Made by a program: the position numbers and the translations under genes
NCBI RefSeq assembly: GCF_014356525.2
Contig: NC_052511.1
Span: 14,307,942-14,371,941, forward strand
DNA from: Nilaparvata lugens
Taxonomy: Eukaryota; Arthropoda; Insecta; Hemiptera; Delphacidae
Length of the DNA: 64,000 nt
Reading direction: 5' to 3'
Notes under the pieces: generated by a model
What the model was told of the DNA's origin: nothing
Seen by the model: only the letters and a program-made list of their open reading frames with translations
The model's database searches: none
Part shown: positions 47,275-58,600 of the stretch, piece by piece
How positions within the stretch are numbered: position 1 is the first letter of the stretch
Layout of the letters: every line of letters begins with the position of its first letter

Positions 47275-49832
47275 GATCAATTTCTCTATACTTATCAATG
47301 GATCATGAAGATCAACTGGTTGGAATAATTTCTCAATTACTAGAACTAGACTATGGCTTTGTTAATCCAATAGTCATTATTCTCCACTCTATTCTAACAG
47401 ATCTAACGTAGTATATTGGTGAAGAATTAATAAACGATCATATAATATGTTAGTATGTTATATGATATGTTAATAATATCATCGCCTCATCCATAACAAT
47501 ACTATGACTTCTTCTATAAGTTACCGTACTAGAATCAGTAGAAATTTTTCCTCTGGTTTCAATAAAAATGTGATACTGTATTTTTATCCTATCAAATTAT
47601 CCTCCCACATGTCAATATATTCACCCACCAGACTACATTTCAATCCATCACTGCAAGTGGGAGAGAATTCTACTACTTGTGTGTTCAAAAACTCTTGTAT
47701 TGTTATCAAATTAGCTATTCACCCATGGATCACCCACGAGGGACATTATACTGCTTATTGAATGAGGATAATAGAATTAATGCGGAAGAATTTACGGTTG
47801 AATCATCTTCTTATAATCTTCCATCTGCTAAAAATGAGTCTGACCTGTCAAGGTAAGCATCATTTTCCAAAATGTTGTTGCTCAACAATACCATTCAGGT
47901 TTCAGAACCTTGACTTTTCAAGTTGAGCAATTGATTGACTCCATCCATGTTACTGTACAGATGGTGAAGTTTCAGAAACCTATTAAAATTTCGATTTCTA
48001 CTTCTAGGCTATATGCAGGATAACACCGCTTTCAAATGATAGCTTAGTTCACCTGATGATTTTCAACAGATTCCGATTTGAAACTAATTTCCTATCTCAT
48101 AAAACTTTTATGCCAGCTATTCTTCTCAAATTTATGTAAAAATCAATACGATATTCTTCTTCAAGTTTTTGTAACAGCTTTATTCATGAATCAATTATGG
48201 GAATTCTGGATTTCATGACTTCCTTCACACAATATCTTCAACCATTCCGACTTACTGTGAAGAATGTACTAATTATGATCGATTCATTTTCCTCCGTTCT
48301 TTTTCTCAGTTGTAACCCAAACTTAGAAAATAAAAAGAGATTCTATAAATTGTTGGTTATTTGTTCTGATATAATTGATAAATGTTCTTATCACATCATT
48401 TCAAAACAATTAACTTCTCAAGTAGCCTTTTCTTTCATAGTGAATAAAAATCAAGTATAGCGTGTGATATTTTAAATCACTAAGTAGCCCACCTGAACTC
48501 ATTGAACATTCATCTTATATTATAGCTTCCATGATAATGAAAATAAAAAATACAATGCAGTTCATGACAAATAATTTCATGATTGAATGTTGATGATATT
48601 AATTGAACAGCAAGATGTAACTACAACAACTCGTCATCTCAGCTAGGAAAACAAGACTCCGTAACAATGTGGACGCAGCCTAGAGAGGATTCTCTGATAA
48701 CTCAGGAGCAGGAAGAAGATCATATAATATGATCTCATGCAACTTACATATTGTACTATCATTCAAATAATAACGAGAGGTTTGTTTCCTTTCTCAAGTA
48801 ACAGAAGGTGAAACTTTTTAACTGCAAATCTAGGGAGAAACTTTTTCTGAGTTGAACTTCCTGGTGAATTTTCTTCCAAATCTGAAGCTTTTCACGACTG
48901 TTGTAACTGCTTAGACCCTATTTCATTGGGGTTTTGATCATTTTAAATCTCTTATTGAAATTATACTTCTCACCATCCTTATTTCTCAATTTACAACTAT
49001 GAATTCGCTATAAATCACTCCACTATCCCTACTGTAATTGATATTCGGGAATCTATATTTGTAGAGTTCCAGTAGGTACTCACTAATTTCCTCACAATCA
49101 TTATGAGTAGGTTTCTAACCAATTTGGCAACTTTTTTGAAGAATTTTACTTCAAACTTTTACCTAAACTTTTCTTCATGATTCGTTATCGACGATTCATG
49201 ATGAATAATATATACTCCACCATAATCAACAACATCTTCTGGCAGTTTCCGGCAGTATCTTCCTCTTTTGTACATTCTTCCTCTCTTAGTCCAGTCACTA
49301 TATACCTACATTGGTGCTTGCAATTTATATTCTAGTTCTGATTTTTCAATATAATTATTATTTGGATACATGAGAGCAGTCCAGAACCAATTTCTGCATG
49401 CAAAATTTTCTTGTGCTAGATACAGGGTGGCCCAAAAACCTCGTATTTTCGGTTCATTTCCCAGTTTCTAGCTATTTCTGCCAAATCCAATAATCGGACA
49501 GAAAAATTTGCTCTCACATTTTGTTTTAGATTATAAAATTCTCAATAAAATGAATAAATAAGATCATTCGGAACTCTCTATCTCCAATGAGTACTGAGTT
49601 ATGATTTGAAAAATGAATAAAATTTGAAGTAAAAATCAATTCTGATGAATTTTAGTTTTTGATCAACAATATCTTCCGATTGTTACCATTTAGATGTATA
49701 ATTCAAAATCACTCTGAGCGTATTTTTATGCTCTACAATCTGAGATCAGGTAGAGCGCTCTATCACATATAGATTTCCAGGTACACCTGACAACAATGCT
49801 CGTTGTAAAGTGAAAAACACCTTATTTTCAGC
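47275..49832 (+). repeat. Long direct repeat, copy B
   Basis: This copy is about 99.8% identical to A by eye. Homology to other family members continues past this end: 49855-50130 is matched by 51608-51880. B is therefore the more complete element, whereas A is cut off at 41259. The left boundary (AAAGATCAATTTC in B, TTTTGATCAATTTC in A) is sharp. Confidence 0.95.
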
Positions 49833-49854
49833 TTCAACCATCATCACCAACTAC

Positions 49855-50130
49855 ATTGTCCTCACATTGATATTTCGCACAATGATATGAGTTCACGAGA
49901 TTATGTTCCATGAGAGTCACCCGTTAGATGCTTTTCATTTCATTATTTCCTAGTGGAGAGGCGCGCATAAGGACACCTCACGGATCAAAATTTCAAACAC
50001 TTATAACTTTTAACACAATGCTCAGATTCCATCGTACTTTACTTTATTCTTCTCAGCTAGTCAACTGGGTACAAAATAATGCATCATGAGTCAAATTCGG
50101 TTGAAAAATGTAAAATTTATTGTTGCTCAT
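49855..50130 (+). repeat. Dispersed module M2, copy 1
   Basis: Words such as GTGGAGAGGCGCGCATAAGG and GACACCTCACGGATCAAAAT, then TATTCTTCTCAGCTAGTCAA, recur at 51608-51880 (GTGGAGAGGCTCGCATAAGG). Part of it recurs inverted at 52535-52625. It follows M1 in the same order in both B and the 51.4-kb copy. Confidence 0.8.
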
Positions 50131-50342
50131 ATTTCAATAAACAATTTTGCATGAAGGATGATTCTGGACTCCTCTCATCTATCCAAAAATATATTGAAAA
50201 ATCATAACTACGATATGAATTGCAAGCACACCCCCTTTTTATATCTATATTGTAATTACATCTCTACTTGTACAGCTCCACCTCTGTACCACTTTCTTCT
50301 TACAACTCTCCACTACTCTCCATGTTCTTCCCAATTAATTCA

Positions 50343-50528
50343 ACAAATCTGAAAGGATCCAAATACTGAATTATCACGACTATAGTCATCAGATCCCTCT
50401 GCTAATTTCTGTCGCAACAAAACGCAATCTTCGTGGTTCCTGTCTGCGAAATTCGGCAACAGGCATTCAATCGGCATTCTTCTCAATCTGTCAGCATTTC
50501 TCATAAGAGTAACTCTAACGCTTTCCAT
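50343..50528 (-). CDS. Doubtful ORF partly made of hairpin repeat
   Basis: The minus-strand frame begins MESVRVTLMRNADRLRRMPI and continues with PNFADRNHEDCVLLRQKLAE. Its composition is protein-like and it lies about 3.4 kb downstream (leftward) of the candidate first exon at 53908-54058 on the same strand. However, the first 20 codons coincide with a copy of the hairpin repeat (50488-50545), so the frame may be repeat-derived. No splice pair was fixed and no family is recognised. Confidence 0.2.
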
Positions 50529-50545
50529 TCTACCAATGCTGACAG
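50488..50545 (-). repeat. Hairpin repeat family, copy 1
   Basis: CTGTCAGCATT (50488-50498) faces AATGCTGACAG (50535-50545) as a perfect 11-bp stem around a loop of about 36 nt. The loop, read on minus, contains GGTAGAATGGAAAGC, matching the loops of copies at 54.2 and 60.1 kb. Confidence 0.75.
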
Positions 50546-50593
50546 TTTCAACTGAATCTCACTACATCAGCAGCATTATCAGCAATAAGCTGT

Positions 50594-50649
50594 CTGTCAG
50601 AATTCCTCATAAATAATAGCTACGCTTTTCATCTAATTAATGCTGACAG
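50594..50649 (-). repeat. Hairpin repeat family, copy 2
   Basis: CTGTCAGAATT and AATGCTGACAG form the stem, with one mismatch. The copy lies about 100 bp from copy 1 in the same orientation, so the two are tandem. Confidence 0.7.
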
Positions 50650-51410
50650 TTTTAAGTGGTTTTTGACGGTCGCGATTTCAGTGTCGAAGTCACCGTTAGT
50701 CACCGATTTTCACGCTCAGCTCTTCGCTTGGCTTCGCCTAGTCCTGGCTCTAGGCCTAGGCTACTGTCTGATCCAGGCTTCTAGGCTATGATCATGACAA
50801 AGCCTGCCTTGACAGTTCTCCACATAGTGCTGGAAAATTGCCTGTCTCATGCGACTCAAGACCACAAGGTTGACTCCAATCTGCAAGCTTCCAGACTGCA
50901 CATTATAATTTTATCAGTCACTAGGTCATATTTATTTACCACTTGAAATAGCTTACTTCAGATCTTGTACGAACTGTGGTTCTTATCTCGTGTTATTAGA
51001 TTCTTCCTTTTATTTGATATATTTTATGTATCATTATTGTTTTTCACCCATCACTTCTACATGGAATTTGATCAATTCTTCGATTGGTGATACTCAAATA
51101 ATGTAAGGATGTGAATGATTTGGTACTTAATATACTACTATGATAAGGTGTTACTTTATCAGTTATCCTACTCCATTAGTTATTTTTATACTCCACTGTT
51201 AAATAAAAGAGACATAAATATTCAAGTATTTAATTCTTAATTAACAAAACCATTATGGAAGCAACAAGTGGTCAGGCGCGGATCCAGGGAGGGGCGATCG
51301 GGGCGATCGCCGCCACCCCCCCCCCCACTATCAGAGTGGTGTTGAGAAAATCTAAATAAATTACAGTTACTATAAGTCCAGTCAATATTGACATGAAAAA
51401 AGGAGGTGTG
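50650..51410. other. Mixed DNA with GC-richer patches and C12 run
   Basis: A GC-richer patch at 50660-50790 contains CTAGGCCTAGGCT and TCGCTTGGCTTCGCC. At about 51275-51335, CAGGCGCGGATCCAGGGAGG leads into a CGATCGGGGCGATCGCCG palindrome and a homopolymer of about 12 C. The CAGG(C/G)GCGGATCCAGG type of word is often seen at the ends of hAT-like insect elements, so a decayed terminus is possible. No gene. Confidence 0.35.
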
Positions 51411-51880
51411 CTTGCATTTTATATTTTAATTTTTCAATATATTGTTTGGATACATAAAACAAGTCCAGAACCAATTATTTCATGCAAAATGGCCCAAAAC
51501 CCTCTTATTTTCGGTTCATTTTCCAGTTTTCAGTTATTTCCTTCAAATCCTGACACAAAAATTCTTTTTCCTTTTTTTCAGAACATGAAATTTCTAATAA
51601 TGAATTCTCCATTGTCATCACATTAAAATTTCGCACCATGATATAAGTTTAATAGATCATGTTCTATGAGAATAACCCGTTAGATGCTCTAATTTAGTGG
51701 AGAGGCTCGCATAAGGACACCTCAAGGATCGAAATTTCAAACACTCATAGCTTTTGACACAATGATCGGATCTCATTCTACTACAGCTTATTCTTCTCTG
51801 CTCGTCAAGACGGTTCAAAATCATGCATCATAAGTCGAATTTGATCGAAAATATGAAATTCATCCCTGCGTGTAGTTTAA
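51411..51880 (+). repeat. Diverged M1-M2 element, copy D
   Basis: M1-like sequence (GTCCAGAACCAATTATTTCA, then CTCTTATTTTCGGTTCATTT) lacks the TACAGGG stretch and the 3' half of M1. It is followed directly by M2-like sequence to about 51880. The order matches copy B, which confirms M1 and M2 as parts of one element and D as an internally deleted, older relative. Confidence 0.8.
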
Positions 51881-52534
51881 TCGGTATTCAATACGGTACT
51901 CAAATAAATAACCAATAATTCAGAGCTACGTGAGTCGGTAATCCATTATTATAAAAAAGGTCTTGATCTTGAATTTTAATTTTTTCCCTCTTTTAGTCGC
52001 TGTAAATGGAAGAATATGATCGTAATGTAAGATTCAATCATTAAAAAAATCAAGAAATCGAAGTTACTTTCCTCATATTAACGGTCTAGGAAGTTCTATG
52101 ATAGGAAACAGTGATTCAAAATGAATTCAAGGCAATTGAGCTCATAGAGGATGGAATCGTCCACAATTTGGAATCAATCATGAGTTCCTATCATGAGACT
52201 CTTTTTGCAAACTCTTGATTAACAGAAAAATTAGCGGAAAATGAGGAGCAGAAATCACTATTTTTAAGAGACTTATAAGAAACACTATTTTAAGAAACTT
52301 AAAATCGGCTATATCTCTCTAATGATACTGGAATCGAAAGTATTCTTCATTGAATTGGAAAAGAAAATATACTTTTCCACATTCACATTTTGAAATTTTA
52401 TCCGAAGTATTTCACAAGATACACAGCTTTGAATATGGGAATTGGTCATTTTTTAGTGAATTGAAATACTGGTTGAAGTACACTCAAGGATGTACGATTT
52501 TTTTAGAAAAATTCTATTTTCTAATCGAATTTCA

Positions 52535-52625
52535 CTAATGATGCATGATTTTGAACCGTCTTGACGTGCTGAGAAGAATGAGCTGTGGTACATTGAGATC
52601 TGATCATTGTGTCAAAAGTTATGAT
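52535..52625 (-). repeat. M2 segment in inverted orientation
   Basis: The reverse complement reads GACACAATGATCAGATCTCA and then GTCAAGACGGTTCAAAATCA. This matches 51753-51840 closely and gives a 90-bp inverted pair about 700 bp apart. It could be the end of a second, oppositely oriented element or the far terminal repeat of D. Confidence 0.8.
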
Positions 52626-52640
52626 TGTTGTATACCTTCA

Positions 52641-53907
52641 TGTTTGTATACCTTCACTGTTATCAAGATAGTTATGTACCCATACAAATAATTGAGTTCT
52701 TGGAAAGGAAACTTTATGTGCGTGATTAGGGGCTGATACGTTTCATCATTGCTGGATAGTGGATAAATTAATGATCTATTGTTATCTCTATGCTATGATC
52801 CTGCAGCCTATCATAGCAGAGAATAACTTTTATATAAAATTATAGTGAAGATCATAAAATTATAGAGGCATTTTTATGCTCCATGATAATGTATTACTTG
52901 ACTTGGGAAATGTGTGGTTTGCCTGATGAGATTCTGGAAGGGAGTTAAGTGTGAATCCTCTCTTTCTATTTATAGTTCGTCCAATTATGAATATTTATTT
53001 ACTTTTAAGGTGTCTAATTATCAGTTTTCACTGATCATATATTGATGGAATATTCAAAAAATATTGAATTTGAGCGTAAAATGCATTTTCACGTTTCGAA
53101 AATTTGGAAGCTCCTGTCTCTCATAGTTTTTTATTGATCTAGAAGGTGACTGCTAATAATTGACTGTATCGGGGGCTTTTCTGCAACAGTTAAACTGCTT
53201 GTTATTCGTTGAATAATGTCCATGGAAAAATGTGCAAATGGCAGTTCAAAACAAATTTCAAGAAAAGGTAATCAATGCACAAATGTACAAATAATCGATC
53301 ATATAATAATAGGCTAATCCTAATAATACAGAAATACTGGAATACTGGAATACTGGAAAAAGCCAACAAACTTACTTCTGTCAAAATAACCATAACCAGG
53401 ATTAAATAAATGAGTATTCATTCCTGGACAATCTATTTCAGGTTTCTCAATAGTTTACACCTCCTTGAATGAAGTTGGATCTAAACTGTATTGTTGGGAT
53501 GAAATTCAGGCTACTTGATTTCTTCCAATCAATCGTCCATTCTCTATATTCTCCACACTCTCCACACTACAACTAATAAGGAGAAACTTGAAACAGACAA
53601 ATAATAGAAATGATGAAAACAATAAAAAACCAACAGGAAAGAAAATTGACTCATACAGTATGTTTCATAGTATAGTGAGTAAGATCATAGAGTGAAGATA
53701 CTGTTTAATCTATTTATTTGTCTCTGGTAAGTTCCTCCTAACACAACAAAAATAGCAACCAAATTATCTATGTAATATTCAATCAATCGAAATGTAATAA
53801 TTTTATATATTTTTTCATATATATAGTATTTTGATAAATAATAACTATAGATAATTTCAATTTTATAATTGATAGATTATAATGAAAATATATCAAACAA
53901 AGCCTAC
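52641..53907. other. Unassigned AT-rich DNA
   Basis: Nothing recognised beyond an (AATACTGG)3 stretch near 53335-53357 and a very AT-rich block at 53795-53890. If the neighbouring first-exon call is right, this is the start of its first intron on the minus strand. Confidence 0.4.
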
Positions 53908-54058
53908 CTCACACTTCCTCTCCAAGCAATGACCAAATATCAGCTTCAACACTCCTAGATCACAGTGATCGAAAACGACCGCACGCACACCGGTACAGCA
54001 ATCGGAGTGCTTCAATCAACTACACGTGTCCGCACCTCTCTGAGTACGGAGTCCGACT
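53908..54058 (-). ncRNA. Candidate non-coding first exon (5' UTR) of a leftward gene
   Basis: This is typed here as a transcribed leader, not as a functional ncRNA. It starts at the initiator A (54058) and ends at the donor GTGTGAG|GTAGGC (GT at 53907-53906). The 151 nt are clearly GC-richer than the flanks, with GTACCGGTGTGCGTGCGG in the middle. They contain no ATG, as is usual for insect first exons followed by a long intron. Later exons of this gene are not identified. The call depends on the promoter match and the splice donor. Confidence 0.4.
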
Positions 54059-54060
54059 GA
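54026..54060 (-). promoter_or_regulatory. Inr + DPE core promoter
   Basis: On the minus strand TCAGT (54060-54056) fits the arthropod initiator, with A+1 at 54058. GGACA occupies exactly +28 to +32 (54031-54027) and fits the DPE consensus RGWYV in all five positions. No TATA box is seen around -30, consistent with a DPE-dependent promoter. The strict spacing makes a chance match unlikely but not excluded. Confidence 0.5.
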
Positions 54061-54154
54061 CAAGTCCGTCGTTTGTACCCGGCTGATGACCATCCAACCG
54101 GTAGACCTGCCCTACCATGCTCTTGTGGCGCTGGAGAAATCACTTCAGGTCAGG

Positions 54155-54240
54155 TTCACTTCAAACTGTCACCTATGTTGAATGGGCAGGCATTGCTGTT
54201 ATTCACAAGCGAACACTGCCAATGTGAAATGGATCTCAAT
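54155..54240 (+). repeat. Hairpin repeat family, diverged copy
   Basis: TTCACTTCAAACTGTCACC, then GTTGAATGGGCAGGC, then GTTATTCAC, then CACTGCCAATGTGAAATGG follow the family order, but the stem is weak. The copy stands immediately before the best copy at 54244. Confidence 0.55.
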
Positions 54241-54243
54241 GTT

Positions 54244-54334
54244 GTGAGACTCACTCCATACTGTCAGCATTGGTTGAACGGGAAGCTTTGATGTCTATGC
54301 ATGAGGAATGCTGACTGTTTGGAATGAGTCTCAC
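54244..54334 (+). repeat. Hairpin repeat family, best-paired copy
   Basis: The left arm (54244-54271, GTGAGACTCACTCCATACTG and onward to TCAGCATT) pairs with the right arm (54307-54334) at 24 of 28 positions, around a 35-nt loop. The loop holds GGTTGAACGGGAAGC and ATGCATGAGG, shared with other copies. The size (about 91 nt) and stem are like a MITE or a miRNA-precursor-type hairpin; neither is proven. Confidence 0.75.
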
Positions 54335-54427
54335 TATAGCAACAACCTTCTCAAGTTGTAGGCTGCAACAACGTAGCCTCCGGCTCTGCTCCTCTTATCA
54401 GTGCTAACGTAACATATTATGCTAAAT

Positions 54428-54515
54428 TGTGATTCACTTAATACTGTCAGCCTTAGTCGAATGGACAGCATTCATGTTATTCATGAGGAATGTTGCCAGT
54501 TGAAGGGAATCTCAG
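54428..54515 (+). repeat. Hairpin repeat family, copy
   Basis: Inner stem CTGTCAGCCTT (54444-54454) with AATGTTGCCAG (54489-54499). The flanks TGTGATTCAC and GGGAATCTCAGTATA correspond to the outer stem of the 54244 copy. Confidence 0.65.
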
Positions 54516-55578
54516 TATATCACATGTGTGTGGCTCTTTTTGTCTAGATATTCTATCCGAGTTCGTTCTATCAGTGCAATAGTAGTCATGCGGTTGCACA
54601 AGATCACTAGTAGATTTTGTTTTCTGAAAGTGTCCTGTGACAAGATGCAAATTTATTTATTTATTATTTTAATTTTCACAAGAAAGCACTGGATGGGAGA
54701 GAAAAACAAAGGGTACTCCTTGTAATACAGTATTTCTCTCCCAAATTTAGATAATAGTTTAAAAGTCCAAAATGAGGTTATGATGATTTTGAAAGTACGT
54801 GACTCGTACAAGTGAAGTTGATCCTATGAAGTTGGGAATCGTATCAACCGTACAGAATCAAAGCTAATTATGTAGCGGGTTTTGTTTTTTCTCCAAGCTT
54901 CCAGTGACAAAATAAAATTTTTCCAGCTAGAAGCTCACATACTTACGACTGGCTTTTGAGTAGCAAGTACGTTCTATAACAACCTGAGTCGAACGAGCGT
55001 AGCGAGCTCTCTCTGATGATTAAATGCTCAAATCGTTGCTCGCTTGTGGGGCTGTTTGATTGACGATTATCTCTGATTGCATTCATCAGTCAACTTCGAA
55101 AAATGTTCTAATGTTCAACACGATGATGCATGATGCATGCAATATTAATAACTGAATGAACCTAATTTGAACTATTTCTCATGACTCTCAGCTGTTCTCA
55201 ATAACACAGCTGATAGAATATCAACGGCATTTTCGAGGGGATTCTCCAGCCCGTGGGGCTCACTAGTACTTCAAGTACCAACTTGTTGGAAAAGTCTACT
55301 TTTCTCTAAGATATATTTTGCTGAAAATGTAAACCAAATGTATATCACATAGTTTTGTGTGTGAGGAATGATGATTGGACTACTTAATCCATATAGTAAT
55401 AAGTATATCCGTGTGAATTCCAAATTCCATGTAGATCACATTTAGCAGACTGAATACTCAAATCCATTATGTAGGCTATCTTCGTGCTCAAACTCCTCAC
55501 TTCCTCGCTTTATACTTCACTCGATGTATCTTTAAATCCAATAATTGCAATTGGGAATTTTAGGTTTTATTGTTTGAG
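54516..55578. other. Unassigned DNA
   Basis: No gene is seen. CGAGCGTAGCGAGCTC near 54994 is an imperfect GC-rich palindrome, echoing the CACTACGCTCGG word in the 5.4-kb duplication. Confidence 0.35.
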
Positions 55579-55650
55579 CTCACTTCCGAAGTAAATATCG
55601 CCAAATGTTTGTAGAGCACCAGCTTGGTAGCTCTGCATTTGGGAAGTGAG
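55579..55650. repeat. Nested perfect-stem hairpin, 72 nt
   Basis: Three stems nest. CTCACTTCC (55579-55587) pairs with GGAAGTGAG (55642-55650). CCAAATG (55601-55607) pairs with CATTTGG (55636-55642, sharing one base with the outer stem). An inner AGAGC..GCTCT with ACC..GGT completes it (55613-55634). Such a compact multi-stem structure in AT-rich DNA is unusual. It could be a structured RNA, a small transposon relic, or a protein-binding palindrome. Confidence 0.6.
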
Positions 55651-58600
55651 TTACTGCTCATTATTGATAACTGAATAACAATAAGAACCAGTTCTGATAT
55701 TTTGATATTTTTTATTTTGGATTTTTACACTTTTGATAGAGCCAGAGGATGAGGTGTAACTCGTTCATTTGGTATAGCAACTGTGATGTATCAAAATTGA
55801 TACATATTGTTTGATTGAGTGTTTTATGAGATATGAGATCGAAATTTGCATTTGAGCTTGTTATCAGTTCAGAAATTAGTCCAGTGAAGGAAAAGTTACA
55901 GAGGGAAAAGTTGGGAGCACAATATTGTTAAGCCCGCAGCTCTTTCAAGGATAGTTGGGGGTTGAACATTTCGAAAGTCCTCACTCTTACGCCTTGTGCT
56001 GAGAGATTGAGAGAAATAAAGAGATCCATTAATTGGCTCTTTGTTTATATCTCAAACAATATGTGTTTAATGAATATCATGATTGAATACAACATTGAAG
56101 CTCAAGACTTTTCCAACAAGTTTCATCTGAAACAGTCTCCCATATCTCCATCACAATTTTCGAGATATACGCTCTCGAAAGGGTGAAATTTCAAAGAAAA
56201 TCCCTTTTGTATCTTATTTCTTCATCTTCTTGTCTGATCAGTTTTCAACGATTGATTAGAAAAACTGTGCTGAGCGATAAAAATTGTCTTCCAAACTTTT
56301 CACGGAATACCTTCTTCCGTTGCTTAGACTATTTATGTAAAAAGTAGTTCATTTTACTCCATCCAATATATCAGATGATCGGTTGCATTCAGGTGGAAGA
56401 AAAATTGTATGCACTCTCAATGCAGTTTCATTGAAGATATCAAATTCAATGAGTAATCAATCACAAGAGAAAAAACAATGTAGTTGTAACTGGAAGCATG
56501 TAGGTCTGATGTGTATGTCTTTCTTCTCAATGATGAGATTGAAAAAAATCTTTCAGAATATCTATAATAAGATCAATATTGATAACATTATTATGCAGTT
56601 GTGATCTACTTTTTCTCAAATCCAGTGTAATTCGATGCATATCTAGAAAAACTAAAAATCACTAATCACATCTAGAAATAACCTTGTATGCAACATTGCT
56701 GTATTTTCAATGTTTCTGGTATCGTGATATCGCATTGGGAGTCAGTTTTTCCAGTTTCCAATTAGAATACAAGGTGCACAACTTGTGCAGTAGTATTGCA
56801 CAATGCATTGCACTTGCATTCATGTGACTTTGTTGTAAAAGAAATAATATCTGAATATTAGGTGCATTGGGTGCATATCATGCTTTTCCACTTTTTTTAA
56901 AGATTATTTATTCATATTGGATGTTGGATTAACTCTACATACATGAGGAGCATGTGAGTGGGACACACCCATTTCAAGCTATGGATTTCTGCGACAAGAT
57001 TGGCAAATTCAGATAATCGAATGCACTGATTACTGTTATGTATTGTGACTACTTTTTACAACATGAAAGTGATTTTTGTCCCACTAGGGATTGAATTACT
57101 TAGGAAGTGGGCAACAAGTGGAGTATGGGGTATCGGGTTTGTGTTGGTATTATATCAGAGAAGGTCGGAAGATTTTGATACTTGGAGAAAGTGTGAAAAA
57201 ACTATACAAGTTGGCCTAATTTATGTTTTTTCTAGTTTAGTGTTGTAATATAGATTACCTCAGAAGCATTTCTATGAATATGTTTTTTTTTGCAAGATAA
57301 GTTAGTGAATTGCTTAGTGCTATCCTGAAAATTCGAATTTTGTTAAAATATCGATGAATTAATGGAAAATACATATATTCGAATCCATTTGTATTTCTGA
57401 ATTATACAAAATTTGTTGAATGAAAATACTTCAGTCTCACTTTGAATTATAGTGGAAATGATGTAGTTACTCATATTGAAAATTTAGTGGAAATATTCGA
57501 TGTTGACACACAAATTTATTAAAATAACGAATTACCGGTTTCTGATTTCTACACAATTTCTGTTCCTTGGTTTAATCTTCTGGTCAATTAGAACTGAAGT
57601 ATGGAGCAGCAGAAGATTAGTAATGAGCAAGCGCTATGATTGGTAGACGAATGACCAATGAAGGTGAACTCTGCCATTGACGAAGACAAGCCACTCCCAC
57701 AATGAGTGGTTCTTTCAAACTTTACATCAATGGCGGTTCATACACCAGACCTCTTAACAAAAATCAATAAAGATTCACCAGTATATAAATCATTTGATTA
57801 ATTGTAACTGGTGATTTTCTATACATTTTCATTTTAAAAATCTATTCTTATTTTTATTTCCTCAGAAAGTTCATATAATTGAGAGGACAGAAGGAGAGCA
57901 AAACATCTTATAATGTGATTATATGATACCCGCTAGTGTATCATTATTCTCCATTCATTTTTGAAATACTTCAAATTAAAATCTAGTAGATTATATTCTT
58001 GGATTTGCTACTAGTGTTTCCTCTCCATTCGCATCTAATCGTATTCAATTGCATATTATTCAGTCACAAACATATCATACGTAACTTCAGGTTCACAATT
58101 GGATTGCTCATTTCAAGCTCAACAAACTCCAAAAAGATGGAGCAGGAGCAATCTAATCTATATTTCCTCAAATTGTTTTATTTATTCGACTTTGTATTCA
58201 CCAAAAATCTCATGAATAATATTATTTGTCAATTTTAGCGGCTACAAACTCCAGTACCAATGCCTGAAGACAAGCTTTGTTAACGTAAATATTTTATTGG
58301 GTGTATTGAAACGGATATCTTTGAAGGTTATTGGTTGTGTAGATTAGTTGCTTGGCCGTGAAAGTAGCAGCTCAGCTATTGCGCTAACAAATAGTTGGAA
58401 TTTCCAGTTGTGCTTAAACTTATGGCTTTATTTCATCACTACCAGCACTCTGAGTTTGACGTAAACTACAAAGGATTTATTGGATGTGGTTAACTGGGAT
58501 AGCTGATCCACTATTCGGTTAAAATGAGACATAAAAATTTCAAATTATCACAATATCTATCAATCTTAGACACTATTCTCTGGCATGCCAAATTCGAGTG

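Noticed and set aside
38704..49832. A and B as the two LTRs of one giant retrotransposon
   Set aside because: The ends lack TG..CA, no primer-binding site follows A, B's homology to other copies extends past the LTR-like end, and an old internal fragment (C) of the same repeat lies inside.
54073..54291. 72-codon plus-strand frame
   Set aside because: It overlaps two copies of the hairpin repeat and faces the minus-strand promoter; its internal similarity comes from the repeats.
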